Shown here in pieces: positions 12,424 through 22,483 of a DNA stretch of 64,000 nucleotides. This DNA is from Clavelina lepadiformis (taxonomy: Eukaryota > Chordata > Ascidiacea > Aplousobranchia > Clavelinidae): the NCBI RefSeq assembly GCF_947623445.1, contig NC_135241.1, positions 22,136,501-22,200,500 on the forward strand, in the 5' to 3' direction. Within the stretch, counting starts at the first letter, position 1. Each line of letters opens with the position of its first letter. The notes beneath the pieces were generated by a model that made no database searches, was not told the DNA's origin, and saw only the letters and a program-made list of their open reading frames with translations. The translations under genes and the position numbers were made by a program.

Positions 12424-15400
12424 ATGGGCAGGCCAGGTATGTTTTTCTTTTAAAGTAAAATATAAATAAAGATTTTTGCATACTAGGCTATATCCCGACT
12501 AAAATTAACAAATTAAAATTTATACGCCGAAGATTTACGTCAGCAATCAGAGTAGTTTATGTCAACGTGAATATTACATCAGAATAGTTTATTTAAAACT
12601 TATGTGAAAATATGTATGTACATCAAAAATTTGGTTTTCCGCCTAGATCTTCAGTGGAAAGACCCTTGATTCCAAACTGGAGCTGTATGAAGTTTTATAT
12701 TATGGATAAAAGTTTATGATAACTTAAATTTTTAATCATATTTATGTTTTCAGGATTTACACCGCGAGGTGGTCGCGGTGGTGGAGGCAGAGGAGGTGAT
12801 AAGCTTAGTTTTCTGGTTTAATTTATTTCCTGTTTTTTTATTTTATTATTTTGTTGTCTTGATCCAGATTGTAAAGTTTGCTAAGTGCGCAAGAGATAAA
12901 AAATCCATAGATTGCTTGGCGCGTACAAATGTTTTTGTGGTTACGCAGATTTTTTGAAAATATCTTTTAAAACATGAGCTATTCATACATAGTGTATATA
13001 AACAACAGTTTCAGAACGAGTCTGACAATGCTTCTAATGCAATTGACTAAAAATATCCTGCACAATTCTTTTGTTCAATAAACGAAGTTGAGTACTTTGC
13101 GATTATCATCATCTGTTTATCTTGTTGCCCTCTCCCAATAACAGCAAACTTTTCAATCTGGGTCTTGATTCACTTTCAAACCAAAACGCTTGTATAACTC
13201 TATTACTTGTGTTTAAATGGCAGAACCTCTTCGTCGGTTTTGAATTAAAACACATGTTTTATTTGTTTTTTAAAATGACATAAATTGGAATTTTATATGC
13301 ACCTACATCAATTCTTTTTTCCGTTGTTATACAGGAGGCGGTGGTTTCCGCGGCGGTGGACGTGGAGGAGGTGGTGGTTTCCGCGGCGGTGGACGTGGAG
13401 GAGGAGGTGGTTTCCGCGGCGGTGGACGTGGAGGTGGCCGAGGAGGCGGCGGCTTCCGAGGTGGAGGTATAAAAAATTCAATCAATTTTTTTGAGAATCT
13501 TCAGTGCAATATTCAGAAGGCTATTCTATTTCATCAAGAAAGTTGTGTGTTTGGAGCTATTCATTACAGTTTCTGGCTAACTTTACGTGATTATTATAAC
13601 TTAGCCACCCAAATCTACCTAAATCTAATTTAACTCCAATAAAACCTTAAATAGCTAAAATCAACTTTTTGCATACCCATTTGCTTAACCTAACTGCATA
13701 TCTTTAACAACCGGCTGCGTCACCTACTCACCAGTGAAATAGTCACATCCTATGCAAAACTGTAATAGATAATATTATCTGTTATTACTAGGGCCATTTT
13801 TATATGACCTTAAAAAATCAATAATATGACTTCATTTTTTGGAAAATATGATTTTATATGACTTTATGTGAAAATCGTGTATTTTTACATGCGAACAACG
13901 TCACTCACGGAACTAAAGAGTAAAACATACGCAACATAACAGTAATACACATCCATTTCTATTTTAAACCACTGTTGTAGTACAGTTTCATGTAGTGTGG
14001 AATGTTAGAGTCTTTCAAGTTACGATTTGGACGTAAAAATGACTTTAGTAAGGAAAATGAGCGCTCCACAGACGCTGATGTGGGTTGACACTTCTGCAGT
14101 TTTGCATAAAGCGCTGGTGAAATGTCTTGAAATGATGAAATGAAATTTTTTGCCTCTTAAATCTGTTTCATCCATCACAAAAAACAATTCTTTTTCACTC
14201 AATTTATCCAGCAGTTTTTGATTGTCTGCTTCACTCAATTCAAATACTTTTTGGCGACAGGCTGATTCAGAGGGTGCAGTTTTTCCCAAATCTACAAACA
14301 GCTTTCTAATTGATGGATATTGTACTTTTACCAATGGAATGTCACTTGATGCAAATGCCCGAACAAGTTGACTGGTAAAATCGTTTAGTTGCACCGGGTG
14401 AATGAATGCTTGTTGCAGAGCTGAGGAGCGGGTCATTCTTGCTTCAATCCCTTTCTTATGCTTGAGTGTTGCAAGATGCTGTTCAACAAAAAAACGTTTC
14501 TCATGCTTCACAATGCAACTGCATACCTGACAGAACAGTTAGTAGGGGAGATTGTGAAGTCCTTAAATTCATTTACAATCGCTTTGACTTTCGCTGCATT
14601 TGATTCTTTCACTTTTGGCATGCTGAACCAGATATTTTCTCTATGTCTAAGTCTCTGTATATATTTAACTGTTATATTCTTCAGTTTGCTACTAGTTGTA
14701 CTGTATTTGTATATAAGTAGACCAAGGTTGAGCTTTTTAGCTTGCCTACCCACTGACTGAACTTGACGTCCCACTTCAATGCACAGAAGTAGAACAGATT
14801 GTGTTGCAACACAATGCAATGTGTGAGGGTGACCTCATAATGCAATTTGTGACCTCATAAAATATAGGTCTGTGACTGTAAGTGTTATGTTCAATCAGAA
14901 ATTGCCTGACTTTCTTAGTGCTTCATTGCTTCACCGCTTAAACTGGTACTTTTTATTTAAAGTATATAACGATATGACTTTATAACTCAAAAATATAACT
15001 TAAAAAGCTGATTTATGACCTAATCAGGAAAATATGACTTTATATGACTTCATAACTTTTTTAATATACCTCATAGGGATGTGATTTTTGTGTTAAAGTT
15101 GATTTCACGACTTACTGATGCATAGAAAAAAATATGACTTTAATGACTTTAAATGGCCCTAGTTATTACTATCATCATATTTAGCAACACATTTTTGCTG
15201 ATAGTAATTTGGAGGTTTTCCCAAATCACACATCAACATATTTGAAATTACTGGGGATGTGCCGCGAGAAAGATTAATTATTCGAGTTCGTGCGAACCCG
15301 AATATCATGAAGGTCAACACGAACGAATCCCGAATCTATTCGTATTAGAACCAAACAATAAAATTTCATCCAAAAGCTGTCAAGTCTTGCTTGTAAAATG

Positions 15401-17538
15401 ATGTAATCGATAAACAAATGGCTTTGTTTCAAAAAATAATGTTTAAAAACAATTGAAAAAGCATAATCGTTAGGAAAACGACCTTCATTATAAGTACTAT
15501 TGGCTATTACTTTTGTTTAGCTTTGTCAGTAAACTAGATCATCATTTTTAACAAAAGTCAGTAAATTTATAAGTATAATATTGTACAGTATTCGGATTCG
15601 CCATTGTTGGTATTCGTGTTCGCCCGAATCTTCCATGAAGGCGATATTCTGCGAATCTATTCGGGTTCGCATCGGCCCATCCCTACAACTCACACATCAA
15701 CATATTTGAAACGTGCAATGACTAAACAACAGTGTGCTCTGTTGCACAACCAAGTTTTAATTTTTTACGCAAAATTAGTCATTGAAAAATTTTTGACATC
15801 GCCTCGTATATTAGAAATTTATATTTTAAACTAGAGATGTCTTCCGTGACACCATGATGGTTGTGATTGTATGCCTCTGGCATGGAAGATGCCATGAAAA
15901 CTTTAGCTTAGTGAATTCTTTAAAGCAACATGGATAATACGAAATTTTACAGTCATTTGGTTATAGTGCTGCAGTGTACAGAACGATCAATTGTTTTATC
16001 ATGTTTCTGCTTAAAAGATTTTGCATTACTTTTACCAGCTGCCTTTTTCGAGTCAAAAATGTTTTTTTGTTGCAATGTAAGGGTAGTTTTTAATTTTTGG
16101 GTGTAGATGTCCGTGTGCAAGCTTGGAAGACAAAAATTTCAAAATTTTTATTGTTTCATTTTGCGCAGGAAGAGGAGGGGGCAGAGGAGGATTTAGAGGA
16201 GGCAGAACAACCGTTGTGGAGCCACATCGACACAACGGAGTTTTCATTGCAAGAGGAAAAGAAGACGCTTTGGTCACGAAGAATTTAGTTCCCGGAGATA
16301 CCGTATATGGTGAGAAGAAAATTGAAGTGGAGGTATGTTTATTTTATGTTTATGTTTCTCTTAAGCAGTCTCATGAAGAGAGGTCAATTACTTTATCAAT
16401 TCTTACATAACTTTGCTCAATTATTACATATAAATTTGCAATGTTTTCACTAAATAAACCACTGTTGTTGACTTCAGTTGGAAGGCACCAAGATCGAATA
16501 CAGAGCATGGAATCCGTTTCGATCGAAACTGGCAGCTGCGATTCTCGGAGGCATCGAATCGATTCATATGAAGCCGGGCTGCAAGGTTCTTTACCTTGGA
16601 GCCGCTTCAGGAACTACTGTCTCCCACGTGTCAGATATTGTGGGCCCGGTTAGTTTCGTTATAAGAATGGAGTAATTTCATCTTTTTGTGTTTTGCGAAA
16701 ATTTGTGTATTGTGAAAATACGCCGATGAAAAATTACAACAGCGCAATCTTTTTCACTCAAATGCGAATGACTTGCTGCAATAACACGATGTCTATGTTT
16801 GTATCATACAGGAAGGTTTAGTCTATGCTGTGGAGTTTTCACACCGTTCAGGTCGTGATTTAATCAACGTTGCGAAGAAAAGAACAAATATCATCCCCAT
16901 AATAGAAGACGCAAGACATCCCCACAAATACAGGATGTTGGTCGGTGAGTTGTCACACTCTCCGCAAAAATACATACATTTTCTGTTACTGAAATAACAT
17001 TCATAATTTACAGCATGCCACATAGAGTGGTCTATTTGCTATAGGGTTTAAAGTTGTTGAAATGATTCAGGTATGGTCGACACCATATTCGCTGACGTTG
17101 CCCAGCCTGATCAAGCTCGTATCGTCGCAATCAACGCTCATCAGTTCTTGAAAAATGCCGGCCATTTTGTAATTTCTATAAAGGTACAAGTTGCTCTGTC
17201 TTGATTAACTACAAGTAGATTTTGAAATGTGAGCTGTAGATAGTTTGTCACTGGCCCTAGCTGGATACAAAGTGATTACGTGCAAGTGTTAACAGTTGAG
17301 CTGCATTACGACTTGCCACAAGTTAATAGCAGTTGTGTTAACACGTGTCAATGTTTTCGTATATCAGGCTTCATGTATCGACTCCACTGCCAAGCCAGAA
17401 GCCGTTTTCGCAGCTGAAGTGAAAAAGATGCAGGGTGAAAAGATGAAACCGCAGGAACAAATGACCCTTGAACCCTACGAACGTGACCACGCCGTTGTTG
17501 TCGGGGTGTACAGGCCCCCACCCAAGAACAAGAAATAA
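12424..17538 (+). CDS. FBL: Fibrillarin (rRNA 2'-O-methyltransferase)
   Basis: Catalytic subunit of box C/D snoRNPs in the nucleolus; it transfers methyl from SAM to the ribose 2'-OH of pre-rRNA and to histone glutamine. Eight exons: 12424-12436, 12754-12795, 13335-13466, 16169-16332, 16478-16648, 16812-16944, 17071-17183 and 17368-17538; 939 nt, 312 residues. The start is ATGGGCAGG. Exons 1-4 encode the Gly/Arg-rich domain, with repeated [10 protein letters not shown] in exon 3. The methyltransferase domain follows: [40 protein letters not shown], the SAM loop [60 protein letters not shown] and the C-terminal [10 protein letters not shown] polyadenylation signal AATAAA lies at 17791. Intron 3 (2.7 kb) is enlarged by transposon insertion; the other introns are 130-540 bp. 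Confidence 0.98.
13789..15161 (-). mobile_element. hAT-superfamily DNA transposon with CGBP1-like coding remnant
   Basis: The element is flanked by perfect 8-bp target duplications GTTATTAC (13781-13788 and 15162-15169). It has inverted ends TAGGGCCATTT, both hallmarks of hAT. Subterminal arrays of TATGACTT-like words occur near both ends. The minus strand carries two open frames: 14508-14819 (starting near [17 protein letters not shown]) and 14020-14511 ([20 protein letters not shown], then [21 protein letters not shown]). The second resembles the CGBP1-like N-terminal part of hAT transposases. Shifting one base where the frames meet reads [12 protein letters not shown], completing a Cys2-His2 (BED-like) finger, so a single-base frameshift separates the two. 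At 1.37 kb it lacks room for a full transposase, so it is non-autonomous. The perfect duplications suggest a fairly recent insertion. Confidence 0.88.
15226..15711. mobile_element. Non-autonomous inverted-repeat element flanked by 22-bp direct repeats
   Basis: The interior (about 15252-15686) begins GGGGATGTGCCG and ends CGGCCCATCCCTA, giving imperfect inverted ends of hAT type (TAGGGATGGGCCG). Subterminal TTCGGGTTCG / CGAACCCGAAT words occur in both orientations. It is bracketed by identical 22-bp copies at 15226-15247 and 15690-15711, which begin TCACACATCAAC. These are much longer than the 8-bp hAT duplication. No coding capacity is seen. It lies in fibrillarin intron 3, about 60 bp after the CGBP1-like hAT element. 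Confidence 0.7.
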
Positions 17539-18539
17539 AAACTTTGACCATAATGGCTGTACATAGCATGACATCACAATACGCTTTAAGGGCAACCAGA
17601 CTATTTGAATATCATAAAAAAAATCGCCAGTTTCATGGCTATATTTGCCCAAAGTAAATCTGCCAAAAAGACTTTTCAACCAACTTTTCTTGTATTTTAA
17701 AATGTGGAGAACCTTGTTCTTGGATTACTTGGTTTTACATCGTATGGGTGATCGTGTGTCCACTGCCGCGTATCTTTTTCTACTATTGCTAATAAAACCA
17801 GTGGTATCTGTCATGTTTCGTTGACAGTAAGTCGTATTACAAGCGGAGATGCAGGTTTATAATTTGTCACATTGTGGTGGTGGCCAGCTGGAGACGAAGA
17901 GAAATTATTCGAATAAGTAAGAACGAATTACAGCTCTACGACAAGCATAGTTGTATTCAAATATATTGATGTACAGCGCGGCTCTTCAAACTACACCTCG
18001 TTTGAGATGTATGAAAAGCCAATTGTTTCTACTGTAATGTTCTAACAATACGTACGCTTAAATTACATGAACAAAAAGACACAGAAAGTAACTGCTATAA
18101 ATGAAGTGAAACCACGTAAGGATGTTTCGTATCGAGTAGCAAATACAGTAGGCCTATTCTGAATATTTCAGTTGATGACATAACTGGTGAATATTTAATG
18201 AATGTTTTTTGGCAAATCTAAACTTTAATCAAAAACTTTGAGTTCAAGAATTTTTTTTAAGTGAGATTAAGAGAAAGGGTTGTTGTTTGCAATAACAGTT
18301 TGTAGTAGCTTACCCACTTTCCAGCTCAGATCGTGTTTTACAGGGCGAAAAATATAACTTATCATTAGATAATTTACCGAAACAACATAGGTTCATTGCA
18401 TAAAAGACTTTTAGATTATTTACAAAACCACATTTTAAACAATTTCTATTTTGCAGTCTACTAACTCGAATATCACTTCTTAACAAACTCTTGATTTGAC
18501 CAAGTTTACTTACGAGTCAAAAATCAAGTCACACTTACG
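17539..18539. other. Intergenic, fibrillarin 3' flank to small membrane protein gene
   Basis: Contains the fibrillarin 3' UTR with AATAAA at 17791 and then about 700 bp of AT-rich sequence upstream of the ATG at 18540. No coding exon or repeat is recognised. Confidence 0.5.
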
Positions 18540-19459
18540 ATGACTGATTCCGAGCTTTCATTGTCAGAAGAAGAGTACAAAGCTATTGCGCTGTTTATAA
18601 TTGTAGTCCTGGTGCTGGTCGTATTGTTTTTTATTGTCAAATCAGTCAGAAAAAACTCTAATGGTGAGCAAGAGTTTCATTTTTTATGATTAACCCTCAA
18701 TTTTTGAAATGAAACTGTTTTTAAGAGAAACTTTTGAGGCCTTTTTCCGGAAAGATAGAAAACTTTAGTATCGGGCTAACACAAAGCTAAGAAAATTTTG
18801 TCGTTTGTTTGAAGCACAATCGATTTTATGACGTGTTCATTTCAAATGCGACATGCATGAAATTGTTTCAAATATGTTTAAAATTTGCGGTAAACTGATC
18901 ATTTGTTGGTTTGTTTAACAAAAAACGGTTTGGCCTTCGCTCAGTGAACGCTGATTTAAATCATTTCATGATTTTTATAACGTATGAAACCTCGTTAGAA
19001 ACTTATAGACCAACTGTAAAATCTTGACCCGAACTTTGGAAACCAAAGTCCAAGTTGCTACTTACCGGAACCTCCAGTATGAAGTTTCTTATTGAAAAAT
19101 TAGGGTAACCTATTCTTGTTACAGATGTGAGGTTTTGTTGATTTTTTAAAATGGCCAGTGTTTTATAGAAGTCGCTTCTAGTACGCGGTCATTGACAGTG
19201 GAATACAGGGATGGACCTGCTAAGCTTGAGGCTTCTGGTGGGGAAGAATCACCGGTTGTAAGACAGAGACGAGGTAGACCTGACAAAGGTGTGCTTCGTT
19301 TAGACGTTTCATATTCCTTATAGCCTATAGCCCACTTGGGCATTTAATTTATTGTTTTCAGCATCCAATAGATCAGTAAATATTTCGGGAGACAGCGCAG
19401 GTTCAATCAGCTTAGGAGATAACAACTCAGGTGGAAACGTCACCAATAATCATAAGTAG
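18540..19459 (+). CDS. Small single-pass membrane protein with RHIM-like C-terminal motif
   Basis: Three exons: 18540-18663, 19169-19288 and 19362-19459; 342 nt, 113 residues, phases all 1. A short acidic N-terminus (MTDSELSLSEEEYKA) is followed by a strongly hydrophobic span (AIALFIIVVLVLVVLFFIV) and a basic stop-transfer KSVRKN. That predicts N-out, C-in topology without a cleaved signal. The cytosolic tail contains a basic RQRRGRPDK segment. Exon 3 encodes NRSVNISGDSAGSISLGDNN then SGGNVTNN. The I-x-L-G-D-N-N core resembles the RHIM amyloid core of RIPK3 (V-Q-V-G-D-N-N). The same motif occurs in the next gene, so the two are paralogous at least in this exon. No known family is recognised, and the amyloid or signalling role is inference. 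Confidence 0.72.
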
Positions 19460-19750
19460 GTTTCAAAAAAATTAATGCTAAATGTTTTATGCAAAACCTA
19501 CGAAAAGTACGGTCTTCTAAATCATGACCACATTTATTTTAAAATTCATTTCTAGATAACACAAAGAGGCTTGATGAAGAACACCTGTGTGCTCCGTATA
19601 TTTGTCTGTTTTTGTTTTATCACCCCATTATCTCTGTGATGGCTGACAGATATGAAATAACATTAGTAGGGTTTGGTGACACTTAATCACTAATTACACG
19701 AACTTAATAACTAACTTGTGACGATATTATATTATAGTATACCGTTTGAA

Positions 19751-20338
19751 TGCGGCATAGAATACTTGTTTACGGAAATCGGCTTTATGAAACGATTGTC
19801 GCCGGTGAATTTGTTCAGGGTCAATTGACGTGATCCCATAAATATCATACCGACGACTTTCTGTTTACCGCTTTGAGTCGTGATATAAATTTCGTGGTTG
19901 TCTATTTTGTGTTCCTTTTTATCAGTTGTTCATTCATTCGTGTACTGAGATTGAGCTGCAACATATTTGCAGCAGCAGCTCTTATGCTGTTGCGGGTGTG
20001 CCAATTTTTTGTCTAAATGTAATCGTTCAAAGAAGCTTTGAATATAACCAGTTTATACAGTTGTCATTCCCGTGTAACCATTGTTGAATTCAATTTTAAG
20101 AAGTTCAGTGTCAAGTTAGACAACTTTGTTTTCATCTTCGCAAGACAATAAACCGTTATAAACGATAAAAGACAATAAACGTGAACAATTAAGTCTGCGG
20201 GTGAGAAAAGCAGACAACGACCGTATGAGATTCATATACCATCACCCGCAATAAACAATTCGACAAGCAAACATTGTAGTGGAGTGAGTCAACCTGTCAA
20301 GTTCATCTACCATACCATACACCACTCATTCCATTACA
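19751..20338. mobile_element. Solo LTR-like fossil related to the Gypsy fragment at 43 kb
   Basis: Begins TGCGGCATAGAATACTTG and ends TTCCATTACA (TG...CA borders). It aligns over most of its length with 43098-43515, which lies beside the Ty3/Gypsy pol fragment. Shared blocks include GTTTACGGAAATCGGC, ATATAACCAGTTTATACAG and CAAACATTGTA. This is best read as an isolated old LTR of the same family. Divergence is substantial and no target duplication is clear, so the insertion is old. Confidence 0.5.
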
Positions 20339-21805
20339 AACTTAATAACTAATAATAACTTAATAACTAATCACACTAACACTTAATCACTAATCAATTA
20401 TGTGTCGCGTGATTTAATGTCCAAGTGATTATGTGTCGGTACACCCAATGATATACTGCATTGTTAAAAAAGAGCCGTGTGGTGGTTAGGCTCAATGTAG
20501 AAAAAATTAACACTGCAATTTTAAAATTAGGTTTACAAAACTACCGTGTATATCAAACAATAAAAATATTCTACTTCTACTGTTGCAGAGCTTATCTTAT
20601 CTTAAGCTATGTTAACTTAATTTACCTGTTGAATTATCTAATTCTATTGTTGCGTGCGGTTAGAATACTCTAACCTCTTGTCAGCCGAAAGGTTTTAATA
20701 TTATAACAGCAATAGTTTACAAGAAACGGTTTTTATTGTAGGTGCTGTACACTTTCTCAATATTACGCATAATTAAGAACATAGTAATACCACTGCTTAT
20801 AAGATGTCTATTGAGTTGTAATCACCATGACTAACGTAGACTAACGTTTCAGTAATTTTCTCTATCTGCCTCTGATTGCTCGCTGGTAGAAGTGCGAGCT
20901 TATAAGACGTGAAGCGATGGGAGTGAAAATGTACGACGAGAAAAACGCAGCATTTCATAACATGTGCAGCGAGCAAAACAATGCGTTGGCAATGGGAGTT
21001 ACATGTAGTTGAAGCTGACGCGTAGATAAATATAATCAGTATAAAGTTCAGAAGCGGGCATTTGCAATAAAGGTTTCTAATCAGCACAGATGCTGGAAAC
21101 AACCTGGGAACGTACTAAAAGGAGTTTTCACATGAAGTTATTTAGAGTAGGTTTCCAAATATCAAACGACAGTTGAAGTGTTATCTAAAAACAAGTTTAT
21201 AAACTTTAATCAATAACTGGAAACACTTTTCCAAGAAATGATGTAATGGTATTAAAAATGCCACCCAGCCCGCTACACTGTAATAGCTCAATACTAACAA
21301 AGTGTTTCATATCATACCTTCTATTGATAATAAACCGAAAAACTTTTTAGCGCTTTTGAACACAATATTTTTGTTACCGACTGGAGGTATAAAATCGCTT
21401 GTTCTAATAAATGTTTCCAACAGGGTTCAGTGTTGTTGTGTTTGGTGGGCACAAATTCCGCCATTTTGCTTTTGACAACCGTTGCTTTTTACGTCACATT
21501 AAAAAAAGTTTGTGTGCGTTGTCTGCGTGATAACTTTCCCACAAATAGGCTTTAGACTTAAACCTAGCTTTAATATATTCTACATATTGTATTCAGTATA
21601 TCCTCGAATGTTCTTGAAAAGACAATTGTGAATGGAAACCAGTCTCTCATTTTTATCATAATGCAAAGAACAGAATAAGTATGCTTTAATATACAAAAGT
21701 CTCAGAACATCTTTTGTCATTTTATTGTTATTTACTTAAAAATTTATTTACATCAAAGTATCTTTTCCATTTTTATACGTCTTATTTTTTTTCTTAATTT
21801 TTAAA

Positions 21806-21985
21806 TCAGTTGCGCAATCGTTTAAAATTTAAATGATTGCGCAAACTTTAACGTGGTTGCGAAATTTCTAAATCTATTGCGCAAACTTTAGATTGGTTGC
21901 CCAACCTTTAAATAGTGAAGTCTTACACCTATTACGCCACTTATGAATTGGTTGCGAAATTGTTCTGCGCAAAGTTTTCTTCATC
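21806..21985. repeat. Degenerate tandem repeat around ATTGCGCAAACTTTAAAT
   Basis: Four to five imperfect units share GATTGCGCAAACTTTAA / GGTTGCGAAATTTTTAAAT-like words. Unit spacing is roughly 35-40 bp, with strong divergence between copies. No coding capacity. Confidence 0.5.
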
Positions 21986-22483
21986 CACAAGATGTTTACA
22001 GAAAATAAGTAAAATGAGATAGTTTTCGCTAAAATAGTGACAGAAATACTAAAAGCTAAAAAGTGCCAAAAGTTTTGTGCGATTAATATTTTATGGGTTG
22101 TATGGTTGCAATTTTAGTCAAAAACTAGTTGAAAAACTTCTAAAGACATTATTTCTTTGGGCGGAAGAATACTCAACTTCTTCCGGCCGCCTCCATCTTG
22201 TTTTTGTCACATTCATAGACATCGAAAATATAAACACTAGATGCCTAACTAGATTACGTTGCTAAGGAAAAAAGTGGAGCAAGCATGGGATTAAGAAAAA
22301 AGCCCAAAAAACGCGAAAATACTGTTCATGAATTAAATGGTTTAAACTTTAAATGGTTATTATTTCTGCATTTTCCGACTCTGCTAAGTCTGAATATATT
22401 TATGTTTCAGTTCTTAAGATATTTGAAATTTCCTGGTGGTTTCAATAAAATATCGCAGCAGGACTTTAAAAGTATTTTAATAA

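Larger units (their letters stand above)
19460..22483. other. Intergenic 3 kb between the two RHIM-like-motif genes
   Basis: Holds an LTR-like repeat (19751-20338), flanking short AACTTAATAACTAA words (19679-19716, 20338-20400) and a degenerate tandem repeat (about 21806-21985). No convincing coding exon is seen. An open frame of 87 codons at 22285 overlaps the true first exon of the next gene in another frame. Confidence 0.5.

Noticed and set aside
14458-14760. 100-codon plus-strand open frame in fibrillarin intron 3
   Set aside because: It is the reverse-strand shadow of the hAT element's own coding region.
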